Shown: positions 8,878-17,859, numbered from the stretch's first letter. The stretch is 64,000 nucleotides of DNA from JAUMBM01 sp964441755 (GCA_964441755.1 CAYTVG010000003.1:1-64000), one strand, 5' to 3'. Notes: generated from the sequence alone by a model not told the origin. Numbers and translations are program-made.

Positions 8878-8900
8878 CATTTTTGCCTTTAGCAAAAATG
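8878..8900. terminator. Bidirectional terminator between convergent genes
   Basis: 9-bp perfect stem (8878-8886 with 8892-8900), 5-nt loop, rich in A on one arm and T on the other. It lies just beyond the stop of the minus-strand coiled-coil gene and 120 bases past the COX3 gene. Confidence 0.6.
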
Positions 8901-8903
8901 CCC

Positions 8904-9881
8904 CTACTTCTTTTTTTGCTTTTCCGCCTCTTTGAGAAAAGCAGGCAGGTCAAGCGTGTCGATGCCCGCAGCAGCGCGCGGGCTCTCCGGCAGCAGCAAC
9001 TGGCTCTTCTGTTCCCACTCTTCCAGCATCTGCATGCCTTTTTCCTCAAAGACTCCGTTTTGGATATCGACTGAGCTCATAAAATTGGAGGACAACTCCA
9101 TAAAACGCTCCATTTCCCCAACTTTGTTAGCTACATCCTCAGCGATTTGTTCCATTGCCATATCAAACATGGCTCGCTGATCAGGGTCACCGGAGATAAT
9201 ACTCATGGCAGACTTCATAGCCGAATGAGAAGCACGGATTGCCTTTCTTTCCTGCTCTTTGAGGCTTACCTGATCGCGGGTATCCTCCAGGAGTATCTCC
9301 GCATTGTCGTGCATGCGATTGAGGACGCGGTTGAGTACATCGATTTTTTGCAGAAGAACCTGGTATTTTTCATTGCTCTCCTGCAGGCGGGCTGCCTTGC
9401 GGCTGGCCAGTACAAATGCCTGTTCGGCTTGCTGCTTGCGTGCCGCTGCTGCTATTTTCATCTGGTTGTCAATCTCTTTTGCATTGTCGCTGATGAGTGT
9501 CTGTAGTCGCCTCGACTGTCCGCGCAGCTTGCCGATTTGCTCGCGCATACTGATGATATTCTTCTGCAGACTGTCGACATAGCTCTTGAGAATCCCGATG
9601 GGGTCTATTTGCACAAACACACTGGTTATTTTGCGCATCAGGCTTTTATAGGCAAAACCCAGCAAAGTGCGCATGCGTTTGTCTGTAACCAGAAAGACAA
9701 CAAGCGCTATGGCTGCCAGTGTTCCGGCCATGTACAAGGTATTGGCAAAGATGACTTTCCAGGGGAGTGTAATCACCAGGTAGGCAGCCAAAGCCAGCAG
9801 TGCTGCCAGGAAAATCAGGCCGGTGATACCCTCAGGACGCTTCCAGAAGGACTTTGGTTTGAAACCACTGTCTTGTTGCAT
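8904..9881 (-). CDS. Two-TM protein with long PspA-like coiled coil, unknown function
   Basis: 325 residues. Two hydrophobic helices at about 19-41 and 45-67 are followed by a basic patch (TDKRMRTLLGFAYKSLMRK), then VQIDPIGILKSYVDSLQ and a nearly unbroken helical, charged region from about 95 to 290, and a Lys-rich tail. The layout of a DP motif leading into a long hairpin of amphipathic helices recalls PspA/ESCRT-III-type proteins, but I cannot show homology by eye. The 184-residue coiled-coil gene lies 11 bases upstream on the same strand, so the two are probably co-expressed and may form one membrane-bound assembly. Fold and function are not established. Confidence 0.6.
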   Translation of the reverse strand: MQQDSGFKPKSFWKRPEGITGLIFLAALLALAAYLVITLPWKVIFANTLYMAGTLAAIALVVFLVTDKRMRTLLGFAYKSLMRKITSVFVQIDPIGILKSYVDSLQKNIISMREQIGKLRGQSRRLQTLISDNAKEIDNQMKIAAAARKQQAEQAFVLASRKAARLQESNEKYQVLLQKIDVLNRVLNRMHDNAEILLEDTRDQVSLKEQERKAIRASHSAMKSAMSIISGDPDQRAMFDMAMEQIAEDVANKVGEMERFMELSSNFMSSVDIQNGVFEEKGMQMLEEWEQKSQLLLPESPRAAAGIDTLDLPAFLKEAEKQKKK

Positions 9882-9892
9882 GGCTTATTATT

Positions 9893-10447
9893 TTAGAGGT
9901 ACTGCTGAAAATCATTGACATCGTCAAGTATCTGCCGAGTCATGATGTCATGTGTTTTTTCAAACTTCATGCGCACTTCTTCGATGTTGTCCTGCGCAGA
10001 CTGAATGGCTTCATCAGAATGTTTGATAATTTCTTCTGCTTTGGCTATTTCAGCCTGTAGCTTCTGAATAGTAGCCTGGTATTCAGTTATCTTTTGTTGA
10101 ATCAATGCTACTTCCTTGCGCTTAGTCTCTACTCTCAGCGCAATCTGTTTTTGCATGGCTTCATCAAAAGATTTTTTCTCGTTGTCGAGTACGCCTTTGT
10201 AATAGGCAGCTGATTTCAGCAGCTTTTCTTTGGTTAGTCCAAGGGTAGATGCAGTAGCAAATGCTGACCGTATGGCAGTCGCTTCATCGAGATTAAGCGC
10301 TTTAAGGGCGTAGAGCGCGCGTTTGAACTCCAGGTAGTCAAAACCAGGTAAATTTTCCCGCTCGAGTGCCTTAAAGAGCGAGTCCATACTGCGCGGATCA
10401 AGTGCGTCACTTTCTTCAAAAATACCTTTGGTGATTGATGAATCCAT
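9893..10447 (-). CDS. Soluble coiled-coil protein, unknown function
   Basis: 184 residues, no signal peptide or membrane segment. Residues 1-85 look like a globular helical part (SMDSLFKALERENLPGFDYL, then ALKALNLDEATAIRSAFATA); about 95-180 is a continuous charged helix (KRKEVALIQQKITEYQATIQ) typical of a coiled coil. It is the first gene of a two-gene unit with the two-TM coiled-coil protein (11 bases apart). I do not recognise a named family. A role as soluble partner of the membrane protein is inference from context alone. Confidence 0.6.
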   Translation of the reverse strand: MDSSITKGIFEESDALDPRSMDSLFKALERENLPGFDYLEFKRALYALKALNLDEATAIRSAFATASTLGLTKEKLLKSAAYYKGVLDNEKKSFDEAMQKQIALRVETKRKEVALIQQKITEYQATIQKLQAEIAKAEEIIKHSDEAIQSAQDNIEEVRMKFEKTHDIMTRQILDDVNDFQQYL

Positions 10448-10755
10448 AGATTGTGTAAAAGTTTGTAAGGATTGACAGCCGCCTGGCCGGACTTCGATAA
10501 TTAGTGTGCTAACGCCCGGTTATGGCTGTCAACACTTCAATTTTTCATAAAAATACACAGCAGTACGCAGCCTGCCAACTAATTCTCCTGTGCTGCGCAA
10601 AACTATCGACCAACAGCCCCCTGCAATTGGTGAATGGTGGTCGACGGAATTCAATATCTCAGATCGGTTGTGGTTAATTTCGTCAGCCCTGAAGACAGCC
10701 TGTAAGTAGCGTATGTCCGGGAATTTTTGCAGGCTGCACAAATACCAATCCGGCT
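10448..10755. other. Gene-free stretch between hldD and the coiled-coil pair
   Basis: About 300 bases between the stop of hldD and the start of the coiled-coil pair (both minus strand). A 9-bp inverted repeat (10472-10480 with 10524-10532, about 43 bases apart) is the only structure I see. A 70-codon minus-strand frame at 10529-10741 has no family resemblance and is not called. The promoter of the coiled-coil pair should be here, but I see no clear -7 box. Confidence 0.5.
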
Positions 10756-11721
10756 TTACAAATACTGATCAGGAAGCAGGTAGTTGCGCACATAGTCATC
10801 AACACCCTCTTCAAGGCTGCTGAAGGGCGTGGCATAACCTGCGTTGACCAGCTTATTCATGTCGGCCTGCGTGAAGTACTGATAGGTTTCGCGAATATCT
10901 TCGGGGGTATCTATGAAACTGATATTGGGCTGTCGGTCCATGCTCCGAAAGGTCTGCGTCGCCAAATCCAGAAATGAACGAGCCTTACCTGTACCGAGGT
11001 TGTACAGTCCGCTTTCAGGTCTGGCTTCCAGTAACCAGTTGATTACATTGAGTACGTCTTTGACATAGACAAAATCGCGGCTTTGCTGCCCGTCGGCAAT
11101 GCCCGGGCGGTGCGAGCGGAAAAGTTTCATGCTTCCATTCGCCTGAATCTGCCGAAAAGTATGGAAGACAACAGAGGCCATGCGGCCCTTATGATACTCG
11201 TTGGGGCCATAAACATTAAAAAACTTGAGCCCGTACCAGACAGGCGGAGATGCGGGCTGCGCCAGCGCCCACACATCAAAATCCTGCTTAGACTGTCCGT
11301 AAGGGTTGAGCGGCCTGAGGCTGCCGACTATAGCATGCTGGTCGCTGTAGCCCATTTCGCCACCTCCATAGGTGGCGGCACTGCTCGCATAGACCAGGGG
11401 CAGCCCATATTGACTGCATTGCTGCCATAAGTGCTGGCTGTAGCGGAGGTTGAGGTGGTCAAAAATTTGAGTGTCCGTTTCCGTGGTATCGGTGCGTGCA
11501 CCCAGGTGGATGACAGCCTCCAGTTGCGCGTGGTGCTTGTCAATCCAGCTGTGCGCCAGATCCCGGTGAATCAATTCTTTGTACGATTTGCCCGCCAGGT
11601 TGGGCAGTTTGTCGGCACGACTGAAATCGTCGACCAACAGCAGGTCGTGCCGCCCTGCCTGATTGAATAATCCTGTTGTGCAGCTTCCTATGAAGCCTGC
11701 AGCACCGGTGATGAGAATCAT
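10756..11721 (-). CDS. hldD: ADP-L-glycero-D-manno-heptose 6-epimerase
   Basis: About 321 residues, short-chain dehydrogenase fold. Makes ADP-L-glycero-D-manno-heptose for the LPS inner core. Seen: NADP-binding GAAGFIGS at the very N-terminus, YASSAATYGGG carrying the catalytic Ser region, the YGQSK Tyr/Lys pair, and NVYGPNEYHKGRMASV, which is typical of HldD rather than other epimerases. The frame is open eight codons further to a TTG at 11745, but that TTG lies in a -7 box (TATCTTTG, 11743-11750), so the ATG at 11721 is chosen. No other heptose gene is adjacent. Neighbours are unrelated. Confidence 0.92.
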   Translation of the reverse strand: MILITGAAGFIGSCTTGLFNQAGRHDLLLVDDFSRADKLPNLAGKSYKELIHRDLAHSWIDKHHAQLEAVIHLGARTDTTETDTQIFDHLNLRYSQHLWQQCSQYGLPLVYASSAATYGGGEMGYSDQHAIVGSLRPLNPYGQSKQDFDVWALAQPASPPVWYGLKFFNVYGPNEYHKGRMASVVFHTFRQIQANGSMKLFRSHRPGIADGQQSRDFVYVKDVLNVINWLLEARPESGLYNLGTGKARSFLDLATQTFRSMDRQPNISFIDTPEDIRETYQYFTQADMNKLVNAGYATPFSSLEEGVDDYVRNYLLPDQYL

Positions 11722-11742
11722 TGTAGCATCGCTTTGGTTTTG

Positions 11743-11750
11743 CAAAGATA
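11743..11750 (-). promoter_or_regulatory. -7 box of hldD
   Basis: Reads TATCTTTG on the minus strand. It overlaps the first codon of the longest frame and fixes the start at 11721, about 20 bases downstream. Confidence 0.6.
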
Positions 11751-12021
11751 TGGAAATTACCGTTTAGTTTTGCAGCCTGCACGCCTCCTGCGAGTGGGAA
11801 GGCCGGCTCTTTGTCGTGAAAAAATGCCCGCAGCATACAAATTGCGCCTGCCTGTGCGTTTCGGAAAGTGGGTCCCGGAAAGAGGCTCAGACAGCTGTTG
11901 CTGTTATTGCGACTACCTTTTTTTTCTCCCTTAACGACAAAAGGCGACCATACTATTGAACCAGCAGCAGTACAAAATCGTCTTTAATTGTTGATATTTG
12001 CATTTGTAATATTTTACCACT

Positions 12022-13428
12022 ATGAAAAAGTATTGTTTACTGCTCCTTTTGACTACGGTCAGCCTGCTCACAGGCTTCGCTCAACCCGGCCATGATATTC
12101 GGATTCAGATTGACGGCTATGATCAACCTGAGTTGTACATTGCTTACTATATGGGCGACAAACAGTATATTAAAGATACCGTTGGCAGGGCTACAGATGG
12201 AAGCTTCATTTATCAGGGGGAAGAAACCTTACCTGGTGGTATGTACCTGATTGTCATGGCTCCGGATAATAATTTTATCCAAATCCTCATCGACGAAAAT
12301 AACCAGCGCTTCAGCCTGCGCACCAATAAAGAAAATCCGACCAAGGGCATAAAGATAGAGGGATCGCTGGACAATACGCTTTTTTACAACTACCTGGCTT
12401 TCCTTGAAGAGCAGCGACCTAAAGCAGAAGCGTTTAGCAAGGAAAAAGAAGCTGAAACCAATGAACGTAAAAAGGAGGCACTGGATGCCCAGCTAAAAGC
12501 AATCAATGATGAGGTGCTCTCTTACCAGCGAAAGCTTATTGCCAACCACCAGACTACACTTACAGCTGCTGTTATAAAAGCAAATCTACCGCCGGATATC
12601 CCCGAATATTCAGGTGAAGATGCAGATGTGAAGCGCTGGCGCTGGATGCAGCAGCACTACTTTGACCAGCTTGACCTTACAGACGTCCGAATGCTTCGCA
12701 CGCCTTTTCTGTTCCAGCGCATTGATCATTACGTTCAAAAGCTGACCATACAACATCCCGATACCATTAGTCTGGCGCTGGATGATATTTTGGAGCGGCT
12801 GCGACCGGCAGACGAATCTTTTCGCTTCTACCTGATCCACTTTCTCAACTTTTACGCCCAGTCTAAGTATGTAGGCATGGATGCGGTCTATGTCCATCTG
12901 GTAGATAAGTACTATGCCGTTGGGCAAGCCCCTTGGGTCGATGCTGAGCAACTGCAGAAGATTACCGACAACGCCAATACGCTTCGCCCGCTGCTGATAG
13001 GCCGCATTGCACCGGATATACGCATGCAAAAACGGGACGGCTCTTCGGTCAGCCTGCATGAGATTCAGTCGAAATTTACGGTTCTTTATTTTTGGCGCTA
13101 CGATTGCGGTCACTGCAAGGAATCTACCCCCATCATGAAAGAGTTTTACAACAATTTCAAAGACAAAGGGGTTAGTTTATTTGCAGTGTGTACGAAGACA
13201 CGTGACGAGGTGGCAGGCTGCTGGACTTATATAGACGAAAATGGTGTAGGGGACTGGCTACATACCGTAGATCCCTACAACCGGTCGCGCTATCTCAGCA
13301 TCTACGATATGCGTACCACTCCGCAAATCTATGTGCTTGATGCTGATAAACGAATCATTTCCAAGCGAATAGGGGCTGAGCAATTAGCAGAATTAATGAC
13401 TGAATTGTTAAAAGAAAAAACAGAATAG
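12022..13428 (+). CDS. Exported thioredoxin-fold protein with DUF4369-like N-terminus
   Basis: 468 residues with a signal peptide (1-20, ending LTGFAQ). Residues about 22-120 resemble the DUF4369-type beta domain common in Bacteroidota thiol-disulfide proteins; 120-330 is helical; about 335-465 is a TlpA/AhpC-TSA-like thioredoxin fold with the redox motif CGHC in WRYDCGHCKEST (Cys near 368 and 371) and the cis-Pro segment RTTPQIYVLD. It should act in the periplasm as a thiol oxidoreductase; the substrate is unknown, cytochrome c maturation being only one possibility. It stands alone, before topA. Confidence 0.82.
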   Translation: MKKYCLLLLLTTVSLLTGFAQPGHDIRIQIDGYDQPELYIAYYMGDKQYIKDTVGRATDGSFIYQGEETLPGGMYLIVMAPDNNFIQILIDENNQRFSLRTNKENPTKGIKIEGSLDNTLFYNYLAFLEEQRPKAEAFSKEKEAETNERKKEALDAQLKAINDEVLSYQRKLIANHQTTLTAAVIKANLPPDIPEYSGEDADVKRWRWMQQHYFDQLDLTDVRMLRTPFLFQRIDHYVQKLTIQHPDTISLALDDILERLRPADESFRFYLIHFLNFYAQSKYVGMDAVYVHLVDKYYAVGQAPWVDAEQLQKITDNANTLRPLLIGRIAPDIRMQKRDGSSVSLHEIQSKFTVLYFWRYDCGHCKESTPIMKEFYNNFKDKGVSLFAVCTKTRDEVAGCWTYIDENGVGDWLHTVDPYNRSRYLSIYDMRTTPQIYVLDADKRIISKRIGAEQLAELMTELLKEKTE

Positions 13429-13504
13429 TGCCGGGAAGATTGTAGTAAAGTGATGCATTTCTTCCCAAAATAGGGCATCTACTGTAATAATTCAGCTTTA
13501 TGTT

Positions 13505-13512
13505 TACCTTTG
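13505..13512 (+). promoter_or_regulatory. -7 box of topA
   Basis: TACCTTTG, exact TAnnTTTG match, 75 bases before the topA start. The 5' leader between (13520-13586) contains a GC-rich segment, CCCTCGTAGCGGAGGGCC, that can fold into a small hairpin. Confidence 0.5.
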
Positions 13513-13586
13513 CCCTCGTAGCGGAGGGCCGGGGTCGTAAACTCGATGCCCTTATTTTTGCGCTTTAATCATAACTCCAAAATCAG

Positions 13587-16184
13587 ATGCCAAAGAACCT
13601 TCTGATCGTCGAGTCGCCCGCAAAAGCCAAGACTATTGAGAAAATTCTTGGAAAAGATTTTACCGTAAAATCGAGCTTTGGCCATGTGCGCGATCTGGAA
13701 AAGACGGATAGGGCTGTAGACATTGACAATGACTTTACACCCCGGTATATTGTTACACCCGACAAGCAAAAGGTAGTTAAAGACCTGAAAGACTGGGTGA
13801 AAAAGGTAGATGACGTCTGGCTTGCAACGGACGAAGACCGTGAGGGTGAGGCTATCTCCTGGCACTTGTGTCAGGTGCTGGGACTCGATGAATACAAGAC
13901 CAAGCGTATTGTCTTTCGGGAAATTACAGCACCGGCTATACAAAAAGCAATTACCAGCCCTCGCACACTGGACATTGATTTGGTTAATGCACAGCAGGCG
14001 CGTCGGGTTCTCGACAGGCTTGTCGGCTATGAGCTGTCTGAGTTGCTGTGGAAAAAAATCAGGGGTAAGCTTTCTGCCGGTCGTGTACAGTCTGTTGCTG
14101 TAAAGCTTATTGTAGAGCGGGAACGCGAAATACGAGGCTTTGACGTTCAGTCGTTTTTCAAGCTGCTCGGTCAGTTCAAGGTGCTCAACGACCAAGGGCG
14201 GGAAGTCATTCTGAAAGCAGAGAGCCCGCAGCGTTTTGAGGGGCTGAAGGAGGCTGAAAACAACCTCCAGCGCTGCGTAGGCGCCAGGTTTGAAATTGAA
14301 AATATCGAACATCGCCCGCTGCGGCGTAAGCCTGCAGCGCCTTTTACAACCTCCACGCTGCAACAGGAGGCCAGCCGAAAGCTGGGTTTTTCAGTCAACC
14401 GCACGATGACCGTTGCCCAGCGTTTGTACGAGGCAGGCCATATTACGTATATGCGTACTGATTCGACCAACCTGAGCGAACTGGCACTGCAGAGTATCGC
14501 TCAGCAGATCGAGCATGATTATGGCAGCAGATACCTGCAGACGCGGCGCTACAAGAATAAATCAGCAGGTGCTCAGGAGGCTCACGAAGCTATACGCCCA
14601 ACCTATATGGACAAACTTATGGTTTCGTCCGATCGTGATGAGCAGCGGTTGTATGAGCTGATTCGCAAGCGTACCATCGCTTCGCAAATGGCTGATGCCG
14701 AACTCGAAAAAACAGTCGCTACCATCGGAATCTCAACAGCACCGGATCTGCCGCTGCGGGCAGAGGGAGAAGTACTCAAGTTCGATGGCTTCCTGAAGGT
14801 ATATCTCGAGTCTAACGACGATGAGGAAGAGGAGGAAACAGCCGGTATGCTGCCACCACTGAAAATCGGTCAGCACCTGCCGCTGATTCATTTGCAAATG
14901 CTCGAGCGTTTTACGCGCCCGCCTGCCCGCTACTCAGAGGCAGCGCTGGTCAGTAAGCTCGAAGAGCTTGGCATTGGCCGCCCTTCTACCTATGCGCCAA
15001 CCATCAGCCGTATCATGGAACCGGAAAGGGGCTATGTGGTGAAGGAAAATCGGGACGGGACAGAGAGAACTTATCTCATCAGGACCCTGCATCCGGATGG
15101 TCGTATCCTTCCGTCTACGGGCAAGGAAATGACCGGGGCTATCAAAAACAGGCTGTTTCCAACAGACATGGGCATGGCAGTCACTGATTTTCTCGATGAA
15201 TATTTCGAGAATATCATGAACTACAACTTTACCGCCGATATCGAAATGCGCTTTGACGATATCGCGGAGGGTAAACAGGACTGGCGCAAAATGCTCAAAG
15301 ATTTCTACCTGCCGTTTCATGAGCAGGTAGAGCAGACCTTGTCAACAGCAGATCGGGTGAGCAGAGAACGTATCCTGGGCAAGGATCCTGCAACGGGGCA
15401 TACTGTTCTTACGCGTCTGTCCCGAAACGGACCTGTAGTACAGATTGGTAGCCCGGAGGAACTTGAGGAGGATCAAAAGCCACGCTATGCTAATCTGCCG
15501 CCGGGGGCTTCTATGGAGGAAATAACTTTTGAGGAAGCCATGAAATTGTTTGCCCTTCCACGTATGATGGGGGAGTATAAAGGCATGGAGGTATCGGTAG
15601 GTGCAGGACGTTATGGCCCTTATGTGAAATATGGCGATAAGTACGTTTCGCTGACACGTGGCGAAGATCCTCTCTCAGTTGATATGGCTCGTTGTCAGCA
15701 GTTGATTGAAGAAAAGGAGCTGGAAGACGCCCCCATCGCAACTTACCAGGGCCTTCCCATCACAAAAGGTAAGGGTAGATTTGGTCCGTTCATTAAATGG
15801 AAAGATCTGTTCGTCAATGTACCTGTACGCTACAAACTGGAAACGCTTACCGCAGGACAGGCCATTGAATTGCTGGAGGCTAAACTCGAAAAAGAGGCCA
15901 ACAGGATTATTCAGCAGTGGCCCGATCTCAAGATATCGATCGAGAATGGCCGATGGGGTCCTTTCATTAAATTTGGGAAGGAAAATCTCTACCTGCCTAA
16001 GGTAGAGGGAGAGCGCATGACCAAAGAGCAGGCGGCTCTGCTGACGCTCGAAGAGGTGAAGGCAATCATTGAAAAAACATTGCCCGATGCTTTTACCGAA
16101 AAGCCTAAGCCTGCTGCTAAGAAAAAAGCGGCTGCCAATAAGGCCGGTACAGCTGCAAAGCGTACAACTACCCGAAAGAAATAG
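13587..16184 (+). CDS. topA: DNA topoisomerase I
   Basis: 865 residues, type IA topoisomerase that relaxes negative supercoils. Toprim domain at the N-terminus (LLIVESPAKAKTIEKIL; acidic TDEDREGEA with Asp82 and Asp84), cleavage domain with catalytic Tyr288 in ITYMRTDSTN, and GRPSTYAPTI further on. The C-terminus lacks Cys4 zinc fingers; instead it has Topo_C_Rpt-type repeats (GRYGPYVKYG, GRFGPFIKWK, GRWGPFIKFG at about 670-800) and ends in a Lys/Ala-rich tail, as in many Bacteroidota. The DUF3467 gene starts 29 bases after its stop. Confidence 0.97.
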   Translation: MPKNLLIVESPAKAKTIEKILGKDFTVKSSFGHVRDLEKTDRAVDIDNDFTPRYIVTPDKQKVVKDLKDWVKKVDDVWLATDEDREGEAISWHLCQVLGLDEYKTKRIVFREITAPAIQKAITSPRTLDIDLVNAQQARRVLDRLVGYELSELLWKKIRGKLSAGRVQSVAVKLIVEREREIRGFDVQSFFKLLGQFKVLNDQGREVILKAESPQRFEGLKEAENNLQRCVGARFEIENIEHRPLRRKPAAPFTTSTLQQEASRKLGFSVNRTMTVAQRLYEAGHITYMRTDSTNLSELALQSIAQQIEHDYGSRYLQTRRYKNKSAGAQEAHEAIRPTYMDKLMVSSDRDEQRLYELIRKRTIASQMADAELEKTVATIGISTAPDLPLRAEGEVLKFDGFLKVYLESNDDEEEEETAGMLPPLKIGQHLPLIHLQMLERFTRPPARYSEAALVSKLEELGIGRPSTYAPTISRIMEPERGYVVKENRDGTERTYLIRTLHPDGRILPSTGKEMTGAIKNRLFPTDMGMAVTDFLDEYFENIMNYNFTADIEMRFDDIAEGKQDWRKMLKDFYLPFHEQVEQTLSTADRVSRERILGKDPATGHTVLTRLSRNGPVVQIGSPEELEEDQKPRYANLPPGASMEEITFEEAMKLFALPRMMGEYKGMEVSVGAGRYGPYVKYGDKYVSLTRGEDPLSVDMARCQQLIEEKELEDAPIATYQGLPITKGKGRFGPFIKWKDLFVNVPVRYKLETLTAGQAIELLEAKLEKEANRIIQQWPDLKISIENGRWGPFIKFGKENLYLPKVEGERMTKEQAALLTLEEVKAIIEKTLPDAFTEKPKPAAKKKAAANKAGTAAKRTTTRKK

Positions 16185-16213
16185 TGTCTTACTTTTAATA
16201 TAATCACTACATC

Positions 16214-16534
16214 ATGTCAGACGCAAAACAAACTCCCCAACAGCAGTTGAATATCGAACTGCCTGAAGATATAGCAGAAGGTATCTTCTCCAATCTGGCG
16301 GTAATTTCGCACTCCGGAGGCGAATTTGTACTAGACTTCATTCGCATGGTACCTAATGTGCCTAAAGCCAAAGTGAAGGCCAGAGTTATTCTCACGCCCC
16401 AGCATGCCAAGAGATTGCTACGGGCTATGGCTGATAATATTAAGCGCTATGAAGCGCAGTTCGGGGTAATCACAGAACCGGATCAGAATCCGTTTCCACC
16501 TATGTCTTTCAACAATCCTACCGCACAGGCATAG
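16214..16534 (+). CDS. DUF3467 protein
   Basis: 106 residues, cytoplasmic. Matches the small DUF3467 family: ELPEDIAEGIFSNLAVISHS at the start, a middle FVLDFIRMVPNVPKAKVKAR and a late LTPQHAKRLLRAMADNIKRY helix. Widespread in Bacteroidota and of unknown function. It follows topA closely and may be co-transcribed. Two stem-loops lie between it and the convergent FKBP gene. Confidence 0.85.
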   Translation: MSDAKQTPQQQLNIELPEDIAEGIFSNLAVISHSGGEFVLDFIRMVPNVPKAKVKARVILTPQHAKRLLRAMADNIKRYEAQFGVITEPDQNPFPPMSFNNPTAQA

Positions 16535-16542
16535 CTTTTGTA

Positions 16543-16565
16543 GTTGATTGTTTTCAGCAATCAAC
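16543..16565. terminator. Stem-loop 1 after the DUF3467 gene
   Basis: 8-bp stem (16543-16550 with 16558-16565) and 7-nt loop, 8 bases past the stop codon; first of two tandem hairpins in the convergent intergenic region. Confidence 0.55.
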
Positions 16566-16589
16566 CACAAAAACCTGTTGCCCAATATA

Positions 16590-16621
16590 TACTCATTGGT
16601 GGTTTCAGCCACCAATGAGTA
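16590..16621. terminator. Stem-loop 2, between convergent genes
   Basis: Perfect 13-bp stem (16590-16602 with 16609-16621), 6-nt loop TTTCAG. It abuts the stop of the minus-strand FKBP gene at 16629 and probably serves both strands. Its TTGGTGG/CCACCAA core recurs in the hairpin at 21888-21916. Confidence 0.7.
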
Positions 16622-16628
16622 CAGTTGC

Positions 16629-17084
16629 TTACTGGAAATCCACGAGTTCGATTTCAAAAATGAGTACTGAATTGGCGGGTATATCCGCCAGACGCTGAGA
16701 TCCGTAAGCCAGTGCCGACGGGGCATAGAGAATGGCTTTGCCTCCTCGTCCTACAAGCGGTATGCCTATCTGCCAGGCAGGTATAAGCGTGCGAAGTATA
16801 AAGTTACGCGTCTCGCTGCCCGTCGTTTCATCGAAGACGTTGCCGTTGAGTAATGTGCCCTTGTACTTTACCCTTACTTCGTTGCTGGGTGCCGGTTTTT
16901 CACTGCCACCAGGCGTGATAATCTCATAGTACAGGCCTGTCTCATGACGCGTGGCCGTCTTGTTGTTTTCTTCCAAATAGGCAAGTATCTTTTCTTCGTC
17001 AATCTCGCTTTGCGGTCTGTTGTCTTTTTGACAGCCGACAGAAAGCAGCACAAAAGAGAAGATCAGTAGCAATTGGTATGGCAT
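16629..17084 (-). CDS. FKBP-type peptidyl-prolyl isomerase, lipoprotein
   Basis: 151 residues. Signal peptide with lipobox LSVGC (Cys18), so it should be a membrane lipoprotein, probably facing the periplasm. Residues about 48-150 are one FKBP domain: VRVKYKGTLLNGNVFDETTG, then LIPAWQIGIPLVGRGGKAIL, YAPSALAYGS and SVLIFEIELVDF. These include the usual active-site aromatics (Tyr in VKYKG, the Trp after IPA, Tyr in LAYG). It probably helps fold exported proteins. Similar small FKBP lipoproteins are common in Bacteroidota and sometimes described as gliding-associated; nothing here supports that specifically. Confidence 0.9.
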   Translation of the reverse strand: MPYQLLLIFSFVLLSVGCQKDNRPQSEIDEEKILAYLEENNKTATRHETGLYYEIITPGGSEKPAPSNEVRVKYKGTLLNGNVFDETTGSETRNFILRTLIPAWQIGIPLVGRGGKAILYAPSALAYGSQRLADIPANSVLIFEIELVDFQ

Positions 17085-17220
17085 AGTTTCTTTTTTTTGT
17101 AAAATTACAATGGTTTTGCTTAAGTGTATCTCATGGATAGTTTTTTAAGGGAGTATTGAAGATCTGCATATTTGCAAACCTCACAGAATCAGCATATCTT
17201 ACACCAAAAAAATACTACCT

Positions 17221-17859
17221 ATGAATCTTGATTTCATTGTTTTTCTCGACGCAGGCCACGGTGGCCTCGATGCACGAGGCCGGTATGTAACCTCGCCCTC
17301 TAAAGAATTTAAACATTCTCAAGGCAGTTTTCATAAAGATACCTGGTTTTATGAGGGGGTATGGAATCGAACGCTGACCAATAGGGTGGCAGCCAAATTG
17401 CAGCAATTGTCCATCCCCTCTATAATCGTCAGCCATGAATACTTAGACAATAGCCTGCAGTATCGTGTAGATATGGCCAATTGGTACCACAACAGGGTAG
17501 GGCGCTCGCTTTACATATCCAATCACAGCAATTCCTCACCTGCTCACAATGCAAGGGGTTTTGAGTTGTTTACGAGTCGGGGTACCACAAAATCAGATGA
17601 GGTGGCCACCTTGCATTTTAATAATGTCCGAAACCTTTTAGCAGACAGGATTGTCTATCGTCAGGATATGGCTGACGGTGACCCTGATAAGGAAGGTAAC
17701 TTCTTCGTATTGCGGGAAACCAAAATGCCCGCCATCCTTATCGAACATTTGTTCTTTGATCATCCTGATGATGCTCGCCTGCTGATGGATGATGATATTG
17801 TCGAACGTTTTGCCGAGGCACAGGTTCGGACGATTATCCAGGCAAGGGATGTCTTATAA
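17221..17859 (+). CDS. N-acetylmuramoyl-L-alanine amidase, no signal peptide
   Basis: 212 residues, Amidase_3 fold. Zinc and catalytic residues are in place: His in FLDAGHGG (about 12-13), Glu in WFYEGVWN (about 46), His in YISNHSNSS (about 101) and Glu in AILIEHLFFDH (about 178). It should cleave the bond between MurNAc and L-Ala in peptidoglycan. Unlike AmiA/B/C types it has no signal peptide, membrane anchor or extra binding domain, resembling stand-alone phage or bacteriocin-type amidases. No phage genes are nearby. How it reaches the wall is not evident. The start is ATG 17221, preceded by a near-match -7 box (CATATTTG) about 50 bases upstream. Confidence 0.85.
   Translation: MNLDFIVFLDAGHGGLDARGRYVTSPSKEFKHSQGSFHKDTWFYEGVWNRTLTNRVAAKLQQLSIPSIIVSHEYLDNSLQYRVDMANWYHNRVGRSLYISNHSNSSPAHNARGFELFTSRGTTKSDEVATLHFNNVRNLLADRIVYRQDMADGDPDKEGNFFVLRETKMPAILIEHLFFDHPDDARLLMDDDIVERFAEAQVRTIIQARDVL

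Noticed and set aside
10529..10741. 70-codon minus-strand frame between hldD and the coiled-coil pair
   Set aside because: No family features, no promoter or spacing that would fit, and composition like the surrounding non-coding DNA.
17221..17859. Amidase as part of a prophage
   Set aside because: No phage structural, integrase or holin genes are found on either side; neighbours are ordinary envelope genes.
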